DNA from: Ignavibacteriaceae bacterium | Lineage (GTDB): Bacteria > Bacteroidota > Ignavibacteria > Ignavibacteriales > Ignavibacteriaceae | DNA length: 16,440 bases | Assembly: GCA_025449775.1 (NCBI GenBank) | Contig: JANWIS010000119.1 | Coordinates: 1 to 16,440 of the forward strand | Direction: 5' to 3' | Shown: in pieces, positions 7,124-13,040 of the stretch | How positions within the stretch are numbered: the first letter of the stretch is position 1 | Layout: the number at the start of each line of letters is the position of its first letter | Program-made: the position numbers and the translations under genes | The notes under the pieces: model-generated | What the model was told of the DNA's origin: nothing | The model's input: the letters and a program-made list of their open reading frames with translations, nothing else | Database searches by the model: none

Positions 7124-8115
7124 TGAAAAAATTTGTATTTACTTGTGGTGATATAAATGGTATCGGACCGGAAATATCAATAAAAGCCCTCAATAAATTA
7201 ACCTCATTAAGAAGAAATATACAATTCATTTTAATCATACCTGAAAATGTCTTTCATAAAACTTCAAAACTAGTTAAACCAAAATTTAAATTTCAGATTG
7301 TCGATGAGATAAAAAGTAATTCATCCACTTCAGTATTGATACATAGACTCAACTCCGTAGAACAAAATATAGGTAAACCAACTATTCTATCCGGAAAATC
7401 GTCTTATCATGCTCTGAAATTAGCATTCAAATACGTTATAAATAACTATGCAGATGCAATCGTAACTGCTCCTGTTTCCAAAACTGCGTTGCATTGTGCA
7501 GGTGTTAAATATCCCGGGCAAACAGAAATGTTTGCTGACTGGTGTGGAGTTAAAAATTTTGTAATGACATTTATCTCAAAGAAGCTAAATGTAGGATTGT
7601 ATTCAATCCATATTCCACTAAAAGATGTTTCTAAGTCTTTATCTACAAAGGAATATTCCCAAAAACTTAAAATTTTAAATAGTATGTTGAAAGATGATAT
7701 CGGTCTGAAAAATCCGAGGACTGCAGTATTAGGTTTAAATCCTCATGCAGGCGAGAATGGCATCATTGGAAAGGAAGAACAGAAAATATTGATCCCTGTT
7801 TTAAAAAATAAAAAATTGGGAGGAACAGTCGATGGACCTTTTTCACCAGATGCTTTTTTTGCAAATAGGGAATTTAAAAAGTATGACATGGTCTTTGGGC
7901 TTTATCACGATCAGGTTTTAATTCCATTTAAATATATTAATGCAAGGAAAGGCGTTAACTTTACAGCTGGATTACCGATAGTACGAACTTCACCTGATCA
8001 TGGTGTCGCATTTGATATTGCTGGAAAAGGAATTGCAGATGAATCGAGTATGATTGAAGCTTTCAAAACAGCAGAAATTATTTTAAAGAACAGAAATTCG
8101 AGCAAACTCAAGTGA
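7123..8115 (+). CDS. pdxA: 4-hydroxythreonine-4-phosphate dehydrogenase (PdxA)
   Basis: Oxidises 4-phosphohydroxy-L-threonine, giving 3-amino-2-oxopropyl phosphate for the DXP-dependent pyridoxal 5'-phosphate pathway. Family motifs in order are GDINGIGPEIS (9-19), ADAIVTAPVSKTALH (110-124), YPGQTE (130-135), LGLNPHAGENG (203-213), DGPFSPDAFF (237-246), LYHDQVLIPFK (260-270) and TSPDHGVAFDIAGKG (289-303). Two of the three family metal-binding His residues are present (H208, H262). The third, the His of the usual PGHTE, is Gln133. I chose ATG at 7123 over a TTG one codon earlier because the ATG overlaps the upstream TGA by a single base. The final TGA overlaps the next gene's GTG. Its 330 residues are normal for the family. 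Confidence 0.94.
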   Translation: MKKFVFTCGDINGIGPEISIKALNKLTSLRRNIQFILIIPENVFHKTSKLVKPKFKFQIVDEIKSNSSTSVLIHRLNSVEQNIGKPTILSGKSSYHALKLAFKYVINNYADAIVTAPVSKTALHCAGVKYPGQTEMFADWCGVKNFVMTFISKKLNVGLYSIHIPLKDVSKSLSTKEYSQKLKILNSMLKDDIGLKNPRTAVLGLNPHAGENGIIGKEEQKILIPVLKNKKLGGTVDGPFSPDAFFANREFKKYDMVFGLYHDQVLIPFKYINARKGVNFTAGLPIVRTSPDHGVAFDIAGKGIADESSMIEAFKTAEIILKNRNSSKLK

Positions 8116-8843
8116 TTAAAGTAAAACCATATGATAAAGTTGCATTGATATATAACAGCCTGATGAAGGATGTTGATTACAATATCTGGTCAGAATACAT
8201 TAAAAAGATAGCTGACATTCATTTAAAAGGTATAGAAAGAGTACTTGAACTTGCTTCAGGTAATTGCTCAATTGGAAAAATATTGTCTTCAAAGTTCAGG
8301 ACATTTATTGCGTCTGATATTTCATTTTCGATGCTTAAATCTTCGGACAGCCCAGATGTGACAAAAATTTGTTGTGATATGACTTCATTACCATTTAAAA
8401 CGAAATTTGATTTTATTTTTTCAGCTTTTGATAGCATTAATTATATTTCAAATCGGAAAAAGCTGTTTAAATTTTTTATCGACATTAATAACCTTCTTAA
8501 TGATGGTTGTATTTTTACGTTCGATGCAAGTATGGAAAGTAATAGTTTGAATTATACGGTACCAAAAAATACAAGTTATCGTTTTAACGATTATTCTTTT
8601 AGGAAAGTGAGTCGTTACAAGAAATTGAAAAAAACTCATTACAATCTTTTTGTTATCGATCATATTTCAGGAACTGAATATAAAGAGTTGCACAAACAAA
8701 AAATTTATAACTTCGAAACTTATTTTAAACTAGCTGAGAAAGCTGGTTTAAAAATGCAAGCTTACTATAATTATTTTACATTCGAGCAAGCAGGTCCGGA
8801 ATCGGAAAGAGTTCAATTTGTAATGAGGAAAACAAAAGTATGA
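8112..8843 (+). CDS. Class I SAM-dependent methyltransferase, substrate unknown
   Basis: The 243 residues show a Rossmann-type methyltransferase. The opening YDKVALIYNSLMKDVDY is common in small methyltransferases of this kind. Motif I is VLELASGNCSIG (44-55), where most relatives have G-C-G after the Glu. The acidic ribose-contact residue is D69 in IASDIS. CDMTSLPF lies at 88-95, and the motif IV region FDFIFSAFDSINYI at 99-112. The C-terminal part (YNFETYFKLAEKAGLKM) is the usual helix-strand end. The GTG start overlaps the pdxA stop by four bases (GTGA), and the stop overlaps the next ATG (ATGA), so it is translated in a coupled operon. Nothing here identifies the methyl acceptor. A link to B6 or to cell division is not implied by position alone. 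Confidence 0.85.
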   Translation: MIKVKPYDKVALIYNSLMKDVDYNIWSEYIKKIADIHLKGIERVLELASGNCSIGKILSSKFRTFIASDISFSMLKSSDSPDVTKICCDMTSLPFKTKFDFIFSAFDSINYISNRKKLFKFFIDINNLLNDGCIFTFDASMESNSLNYTVPKNTSYRFNDYSFRKVSRYKKLKKTHYNLFVIDHISGTEYKELHKQKIYNFETYFKLAEKAGLKMQAYYNYFTFEQAGPESERVQFVMRKTKV

Positions 8844-9520
8844 TGCTGACATTTGATAATGTGGAATTTCATTACCCAAACCAACCTGTATTTAGAAATC
8901 TAAATCTTGAATTGAATTATGGTGAATTTACTTTCGTGATCGGGAAAAGTGGTATTGGTAAAAGTACTTTAATGCAACTGGTTTATCTGAACTTATTTCC
9001 AATTTCGGGAACAGTTAAAATTGCTGAGTTCGATTCCCAGACAATTAAATCCTCACAAATACCTTTGCTCAGAAGAAAAATTGGAGTGATCTTTCAGGAT
9101 TTTAAACTTCTACCAGACAGGAATGTTTTCCAGAATCTTGCATACGTATTAAAAGTAACAAATAGTTCATCTAAGGATATGAAGAAAAAAATCAATGATG
9201 TACTAAATGAAGTAGGTCTGTTTCATAAAAGATTTAATAAACCGGATGAGCTATCAGGTGGTGAACAACAACGAGTTGCAATTGCCAGAGCAATAATTAA
9301 TGATCCAATACTCGTCCTGGCTGATGAACCAACAGGAAATCTTGATCCCGAAACATCCGGTGAAATTCTGGCACTTCTTAAAAAAATAAATAAACAGGGA
9401 ACAGCTGTACTGGTTGTTACGCATAATTATGAATTAGTTAAGAAGGCGAACGAACGAATTATTAAACTCGATGACGGAAGGGCGATGAAAGCAGTTATAA
9501 AACAAAAAACAGAAATTTGA
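8840..9520 (+). CDS. ftsE: Cell-division ABC-type ATPase FtsE
   Basis: ATPase that, with the membrane protein FtsX, controls peptidoglycan hydrolases at the division site; cytoplasmic face of the inner membrane. Walker A is GKSGIGKST (35-43), the Q-loop Gln is in VIFQDFKLL (Q86), the signature is LSGGEQQR (138-145), Walker B is LVLADEPTGNLDP (158-170), and the switch His is H195. IGVIFQDFKLLPDRNVFQNL closely follows the FtsE consensus, which separates it from LolD and other exporter ATPases, though LolD-type is the main alternative. The ATG overlaps the preceding stop by four bases. No ftsX follows; the next gene converges 4 bases away. As I recall, unlinked ftsE and ftsX are usual in Bacteroidetes relatives. 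Confidence 0.86.
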   Translation: MMLTFDNVEFHYPNQPVFRNLNLELNYGEFTFVIGKSGIGKSTLMQLVYLNLFPISGTVKIAEFDSQTIKSSQIPLLRRKIGVIFQDFKLLPDRNVFQNLAYVLKVTNSSSKDMKKKINDVLNEVGLFHKRFNKPDELSGGEQQRVAIARAIINDPILVLADEPTGNLDPETSGEILALLKKINKQGTAVLVVTHNYELVKKANERIIKLDDGRAMKAVIKQKTEI

Positions 9521-9524
9521 TAAT

Positions 9525-10169
9525 TTACTTTAGAAGGATTTTCAACAATTTATCATTTATTTCATCTACAGAACCTAACCCGTTAATTGAAATAACTTTC
9601 CTCTTCTTCTTATAATATTCTAAAACAGGCTCAGTCTCTAATCTAAAAACTTTTAAACGTTTGCGGATAACTTCCTGTTTATCATCATCACGGAGGTAAA
9701 AACTATTTGAGGCATTACAATTGGGGCATTTACTAACGCCTTCGATTTCTTTTAAAGTAAAAATTTTACCACAAATCTTACAGGCTCTTCTGCTGCCAAG
9801 CCGTTTTATAATTTCATTTTCCTGGGCAATCAGATTTATAATTGTGAGTACCTCTTTGTTTAATTCTTCCAGAAGCGAATCGAGTTCAATAGCCTGGTGT
9901 TCAGTACGGGGGAAACCATCGAGAATAAATCCGTTATTACAATCAATTTTATTTAATCGGTCTTTAATAATTCCAATCATTATTTCGTCAGGAACAAGAT
10001 CACCTCTGTTCATTAGTTCTTCGGCTTTTTTACCAAGCTCGGACTGATCCTTTACTGCTTGTCTTAAAATATCCCCTGTAGAGATATGAGGTATGCTTAA
10101 TTTTGATGAAAGTAATTTTGCTTGTGTTCCTTTTCCAACACCAGGTGCTCCGAATAAAAGTAATTGCAT
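9525..10169 (-). CDS. adk: Adenylate kinase, long form with Cys4 zinc-type LID
   Basis: Interconverts ATP + AMP with two ADP; cytoplasmic. The P-loop GAPGVGKGT is at residues 7-15, the AMP-binding segment STGDILR at 30-36, and DGFPRTEHQA at 84-93. The LID (about 122-160) has four cysteines, C130, C133, C148 and C151, in a C-x2-C-x14-C-x2-C arrangement as in zinc-binding adenylate kinases of Gram-positive bacteria. The catalytic Arg-rich stretch RKRLKVF (169-175) follows. The length of 214 residues is typical. It converges on ftsE with 4 bases between stop codons, and I see no hairpin terminator there. Upstream, tadA ends 69 bases away on the same strand. A promoter candidate lies within that gap. 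Confidence 0.96.
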   Translation of the reverse strand: MQLLLFGAPGVGKGTQAKLLSSKLSIPHISTGDILRQAVKDQSELGKKAEELMNRGDLVPDEIMIGIIKDRLNKIDCNNGFILDGFPRTEHQAIELDSLLEELNKEVLTIINLIAQENEIIKRLGSRRACKICGKIFTLKEIEGVSKCPNCNASNSFYLRDDDKQEVIRKRLKVFRLETEPVLEYYKKKRKVISINGLGSVDEINDKLLKILLK

Positions 10170-10190
10170 AAGGAATGATTTTTTTTAATG

Positions 10191-10221
10191 CAAATTATAG
10201 AAATTAAAATGGAAGCTCAAA
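10191..10221 (-). promoter_or_regulatory. adk: Candidate promoter for adk
   Basis: On the minus strand TTTG (10221-10218) is followed 20 bases later by TAATTTG (10197-10191), the latter inside TATAATTTG. This resembles the Bacteroidetes pattern (TTTG near -33, TAnnTTTG near -7) with one base fewer in the -7 box. Transcription would start about 15 bases before the adk ATG. A similar pair lies upstream of the gene at 11008. Confidence 0.35.
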
Positions 10222-10238
10222 CTATTTGGCTGAATTAA

Positions 10239-10712
10239 TTATGATGGTTTTTGTTTTTTTATTAGTGAAAAGAATTCCTGCAGCAGTCTTTTACTTTCAT
10301 CGGAATAAATACCAGAATAGATTTGAATTTTATGATTGGTTTTGCCATCCTGTGCAAGATTATATAAACTTCCGCATGCGCCAAATTTAGGATCGAACGT
10401 AGAAAAAAATAATTCAGATATTCTGGATGAGAGCAATGCTCCGGTACACATAATACATGGTTCAAGTGTTACATATACAGAACAATCATTTAATCGCCAG
10501 TTACCAATGTTATTAGCTGCAGCAGTCACTGCGATCATTTCGGCATGTGCCGTTGCATCTTTAAGTTTTTCAACCTGGTTGTAACCTCTGCCAATAATCT
10601 TTTTGTCTTTAACAACAACAGCTCCGATTGGCACCTCATTTTCTTCGAGGGCTTTTTCAGCTTCCTGCAAAGCTGCAAACATAAACCGGTATGAATCTTC
10701 TGAAAATATCAA
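10239..10712 (-). CDS. tadA: tRNA-specific adenosine deaminase TadA
   Basis: Zinc deaminase that converts A34 to inosine in tRNA-Arg(ACG), allowing one tRNA to read CGU, CGC and CGA. With the start used here (157 residues) the zinc site is H56-A-E58 plus PCIMC (85-89, Cys86 and Cys89), with the catalytic proton-shuttle Glu in HAE. GNWRL, VTLEPC and GSLYNLAQD-KTNH are TadA-specific and argue against guanine or cytosine deaminase. The start is a judgement: the frame is open back to 10802, inside the neighbouring tRNA gene, which is not plausible. TTG at 10712 gives MIFSEDSYRFMFAALQEAE, matching normal TadA N-termini. ATG at 10682 would cut into the first helix. It lies 65 bases downstream of a tRNA-Arg gene on the same strand. 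Confidence 0.92.
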   Translation of the reverse strand: MIFSEDSYRFMFAALQEAEKALEENEVPIGAVVVKDKKIIGRGYNQVEKLKDATAHAEMIAVTAAANNIGNWRLNDCSVYVTLEPCIMCTGALLSSRISELFFSTFDPKFGACGSLYNLAQDGKTNHKIQIYSGIYSDESKRLLQEFFSLIKKQKPS

Positions 10713-10777
10713 AACTAGATTTACGAATTTGTTTAAGTGAATTTGCTTTTGACTTTTAAGCTTTGACTTGCTTCTTG

Positions 10778-10851
10778 TACGCCCGGTAGGATTCGAACCC
10801 ACAACCCTCAGATCCGAAGTCTGATGCTCTATCCAGTTGAGCTACGGGCGC
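10778..10851 (-). tRNA. tRNA-Arg (anticodon TCG)
   Basis: A full cloverleaf folds on the minus strand. The acceptor stem is GCGCCCG with CGGGCGT (one G-U pair at the end), the D-arm is GCTC/GAGC, and the anticodon stem is TCAGA/TCTGA with loop CTTCGGA. The T-arm is GTGGG/CCTAC with loop TTCGAAT. The anticodon TCG (10817-10815) reads CGA and probably other CGN Arg codons; G37 and the A discriminator (10778) fit. The 3' CCA is not encoded. Length is 74 bases. Confidence 0.96.
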
Positions 10852-10888
10852 ATATTCATATTGTAAAAATAAAGATGAGTTAATGGAC

Positions 10889-10923
10889 TAGCAATATTAA
10901 ATCTTTTTATGTCGATATTGCTA
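10889..10923. repeat. 9-bp inverted repeat in the divergent intergenic region
   Basis: TAGCAATAT (10889-10897) and ATATTGCTA (10915-10923) form a perfect 9-bp dyad with a 17-base spacer. It lies between the tRNA-Arg/tadA genes (leftward) and the outer-membrane gene at 11008 (rightward), about 15 bases ahead of the latter's candidate promoter. This is where an operator or activator site would sit. It has no T-run and is not an obvious terminator. Function is inferred from position only. Confidence 0.4.
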
Positions 10924-10937
10924 TATCTTAACTTTTG

Positions 10938-10967
10938 TTTGAATTAAAACTACGATTAGATAATTTG
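10938..10967 (+). promoter_or_regulatory. Candidate promoter for the outer-membrane gene at 11008
   Basis: TTTG (10938-10941) is followed 19 bases later by TAATTTG (10961-10967), about 40 bases before the ATG. The pair resembles the Bacteroidetes-type promoter and repeats the arrangement seen upstream of adk. The short remaining leader contains GAGAGAA (10997-11003), a plausible ribosome binding site. Confidence 0.38.
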
Positions 10968-11007
10968 GATTCGCGTAATAACTTAAAAATTTTACTGAGA
11001 GAACTGT

Positions 11008-11574
11008 ATGCGAAATAAAAGTATCTTCATTGTACTTATTCTTTTTTTTTCGGGTTATTCGTTTCCACAAAATAAATTTCTTGCAGGTGCCTCTTTTAAT
11101 TTGGGATTTCCAACAGGAGAATTTTCCGATATTGCAAAAACAGGGTTAGGCGGTTCAATAATTGCGGAATATATGCTCGATCCAAATATTTCGGTTACTC
11201 TTTCGGCTGCGTATCAGAATTTTCCCGGCAATTTTGGAAATGTAGCTGTACAAGGAGTTGTTATTGACGTATCTTTTAATTCGATTCCTGTACTTGCCGG
11301 AATGAGATACTATTTTAATGAATCGGTTTTTGGAACGATTGAAGCTGGTGCACACTTCTTCAGAGTGAATGCAGACATTTCAGATGTTTACAACAGCGAA
11401 AAATTTTCAACAGATTATGAAGCAAAATTCGGTGGAGGGTTTGGTGCCGGATTTCGCTTCAAACTTGCTGAAGCTTCTGTCTTTGAAGTTTCCAGTGTTT
11501 ATCAAATTGTCGAAGATGATTTAAACTCAGTAGCACTTAGATTCGGTATTCTTGTTCTACTCGATAAAATTTAA
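11008..11574 (+). CDS. Small outer-membrane beta-barrel protein
   Basis: 188 residues. The N-terminus is a clear signal peptide (KSIFIVLILFFSGYSF, cut near PQN at about 20-21). The rest alternates hydrophobic and polar residues in strands separated by turns: FLAGASFNLGFPTGEF, ISVTLSAAYQNFPG, SIPVLAGMRYYF, FGTIEAGAHFF, FGGGFGAGFRF and ALRFGILVLLD. This pattern fits an eight-stranded barrel of the OmpA/PorT/OmpX type in the outer membrane. I cannot assign a specific function. It is probably the first gene of a two-gene unit with the barrel protein at 11658, 83 bases later. It is divergent from tRNA-Arg and preceded by a promoter-like element and an inverted repeat. Confidence 0.8.
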   Translation: MRNKSIFIVLILFFSGYSFPQNKFLAGASFNLGFPTGEFSDIAKTGLGGSIIAEYMLDPNISVTLSAAYQNFPGNFGNVAVQGVVIDVSFNSIPVLAGMRYYFNESVFGTIEAGAHFFRVNADISDVYNSEKFSTDYEAKFGGGFGAGFRFKLAEASVFEVSSVYQIVEDDLNSVALRFGILVLLDKI

Positions 11575-11657
11575 TCACTCATTTAGTAGAAAATGTTTAT
11601 TCTACAACTCAAATAGAATTAATCAGATTTCTTAAAAAATACAATAAGGGTTTTCAA

Positions 11658-12338
11658 ATGATGCTAAAATATTCTATTCCATTCATTGTTATGTTTTTGA
11701 CGTTTAATATTTATCCACAATTTAATCTTGAACAGGCACTTAAAAAGGGAGGATGGACTGGAGGTATTGCGGGAACTATCGGCTGGGAAAATTATAAAAA
11801 TAAAATAAGTACAATAGCTGGAGATGTAATGAGTGATGTTGATGGATTCAATTTTATTTTTAGTTCAAGAAATGGAAGTATAGTTGAAACGAATGGTGTT
11901 TTTGGTTTTGATTTTCAATGGCGCGAAAATAATCGGACAGCTATACCTGATCCAAATCCATCAAATGAGAAAGTATATTTTAGTGAAAAACTCTGGTTTC
12001 TCGGGCTTTGGGCAAGATACTATATTCCGCTTGGTGGAAACTTTGCACTTTTTCCGGAAGGCTCAGCCGGGTATGCAGCATTTAAATTTACGGAGGAAGT
12101 AAATAATATTACCGGAAATTTTATTAATTCAACTCAATCTGCGGACGGTTTTGCTTATAATCTTGGATTCGGGTTCTCACATTTTGTAACACAGAATGCT
12201 GCGTTTGAAATTACAGGCAGATGGGAAAACGGGAGTTTAAATGGGGAGACTGAAAATATTGATGGAAGTACAAACGATTTAAATGTTAATCTCGGAAATT
12301 TTAATATCTTATTTGGTTTTCAGATTTATCTCAAGTAG
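11658..12338 (+). CDS. Outer-membrane beta-barrel protein
   Basis: 226 residues with an N-terminal signal peptide (LKYSIPFIVMFLTFNIYPQ, cut near residue 20). Strand-like segments follow: GGIAGTIGWENY, GVFGFDFQWREN, LWFLGLWARYYIPLGG, FALFPEGSAGYAAFKF, FAYNLGFGFSHFV, AAFEITGRWENGSL and FNILFGFQIYLK. The last ends in the aromatic-rich strand common in barrel proteins. WARYYIPLGG followed by a charged loop and a GYA strand resembles OmpX/OmpW-like barrels of Bacteroidetes. The sequence is not obviously a duplicate of the preceding barrel gene. AAGGG (11646-11650) seven bases before ATG 11658 supports the first of two tandem ATGs. A strong hairpin 11 bases after the stop terminates it. Confidence 0.8.
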   Translation: MMLKYSIPFIVMFLTFNIYPQFNLEQALKKGGWTGGIAGTIGWENYKNKISTIAGDVMSDVDGFNFIFSSRNGSIVETNGVFGFDFQWRENNRTAIPDPNPSNEKVYFSEKLWFLGLWARYYIPLGGNFALFPEGSAGYAAFKFTEEVNNITGNFINSTQSADGFAYNLGFGFSHFVTQNAAFEITGRWENGSLNGETENIDGSTNDLNVNLGNFNILFGFQIYLK

Positions 12339-12349
12339 AATTCAAATAA

Positions 12350-12374
12350 AAAGAGACCTTATTAAGGTCTCTTT
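12350..12374. terminator. Bidirectional Rho-independent terminator
   Basis: Perfect 11-bp stem AAAGAGACCTT (12350-12360) and AAGGTCTCTTT (12364-12374) with a 3-base loop. It lies 11 bases after the stop of the plus-strand barrel gene and 35 bases after the stop of the minus-strand 37-residue gene. Rightward it runs into CTTTACATTT; leftward it runs into TTTTTATTTG. It therefore probably serves both converging transcripts. Confidence 0.82.
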
Positions 12375-12409
12375 ACATTTCGCCCTCACCACTAAAAATT
12401 CAATACAAG

Positions 12410-12523
12410 TTACTTGAATAACTTTTCAACTTCACTTCTTGATTTCTGAATTCCCCTGAGTGACGCAACCATATAAATTACAAGTCCGACAACTATAATC
12501 GCTAATAAAATAAAAATTGCCAT
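12410..12523 (-). CDS. 37-residue single-span membrane protein
   Basis: A short gene starting at ATG 12523 and ending with TAA at 12412-12410. Residues 2-20 are a continuous hydrophobic span (AIFILLAIIVVGLVIYMVA). The tail SLRGIQKSRSEVEKLFK is charged and looks like an amphipathic helix. The positive residues after the span suggest the N-terminus is outside and the tail is in the cytoplasm. A near-ideal ribosome binding site lies seven bases upstream, and a strong terminator follows 35 bases after the stop; together these make it a real gene despite its size. It is not recognisably PspB, CcoS or CcoQ. It sits 195 bases downstream of the 98-residue gene on the same strand and may have its own promoter, though I could not identify one. 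Function unknown. Confidence 0.75.
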   Translation of the reverse strand: MAIFILLAIIVVGLVIYMVASLRGIQKSRSEVEKLFK

Positions 12524-12530
12524 AGCAAAA

Positions 12531-12536
12531 CCCTCC
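12531..12536 (-). promoter_or_regulatory. Strong Shine-Dalgarno site for the 37-residue gene
   Basis: GGAGGG on the minus strand, seven bases before ATG 12523. It is the best ribosome binding site I noticed in the window, where most genes have weak or no such site, and it fixes the start of this short gene. Confidence 0.8.
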
Positions 12537-12718
12537 GATTTTAATAACTCAGTTTCAACCATTATGCCATAATTCACACCATTGTTTAAAAATAAATCAA
12601 CTCAGCTATCTGGAATATCAAACTAAATGTATCTAATTGGATTTTAATTTGAGATATGTTTCAAAAAAGAACCAATGTTTTAATACCGGTAATATCAATT
12701 CTGAAGTGACATTAAAAA

Positions 12719-13015
12719 TTAATTTTTATTAAGTATTAGAGGGATGCCGTTATGCAGATAAATTCTTCCGAAGTTTTCCGATATCCAATTCAATGGTATG
12801 CAGTTATCAACAGATCTTTCGCGGACATTTATCCTGACAATATTTAACCTTTCATTGGGGGTTATAATAGAATCACAGAATTCTTCAGGTGAATTGCAAT
12901 GCGATTCATCCAGCTCAATATTTATAACCTTCTGTTGGTTGATGTAAACATTCTTTGTTTCTATCAGCCTGATATGTTCTGATTTGTACGTCAGTGTTAC
13001 TTCAAAATTTCTCAT
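12719..13015 (-). CDS. Hypothetical 98-residue protein
   Basis: I do not recognise this protein. It starts at ATG 13015, 25 bases downstream of the stop of the type IX-sorted protein on the same strand, so it may be co-transcribed. There is no signal peptide or membrane span. The N-terminal half reads as beta-strands (FEVTLTYKSEHIRLIE, KVINIELDES). The middle is acidic with Cys at 40 and 47 and a third Cys at 72, and LNIVRINVRERS looks like another strand. A small cytoplasmic alpha/beta protein is most likely. The amino-acid pattern looks coding rather than random. The 195 bases after its stop hold no other gene I can support until the 37-residue gene. Function cannot be inferred from the neighbours. 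Confidence 0.6.
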   Translation of the reverse strand: MRNFEVTLTYKSEHIRLIETKNVYINQQKVINIELDESHCNSPEEFCDSIITPNERLNIVRINVRERSVDNCIPLNWISENFGRIYLHNGIPLILNKN

Positions 13016-13040
13016 ATATAAAATATAGAATAAGTATTGA

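Noticed and set aside
10713..10802. N-terminal extension of TadA starting inside the tRNA gene
   Set aside because: It would begin within tRNA-Arg and adds a Lys/Ser-rich segment absent from TadA proteins; the TTG at 10712 matches the family.
11586..11605. 6-bp inverted repeat GTAGAA/TTCTAC between the two barrel genes
   Set aside because: Short, AT-rich stem with no T-run; not enough to call a terminator or operator.
12661..12715. Possible terminator after the 98-residue gene (weak stem followed by a T-rich run on the minus strand)
   Set aside because: Only about 3 bp can pair around the loop, too weak to support a Rho-independent terminator.
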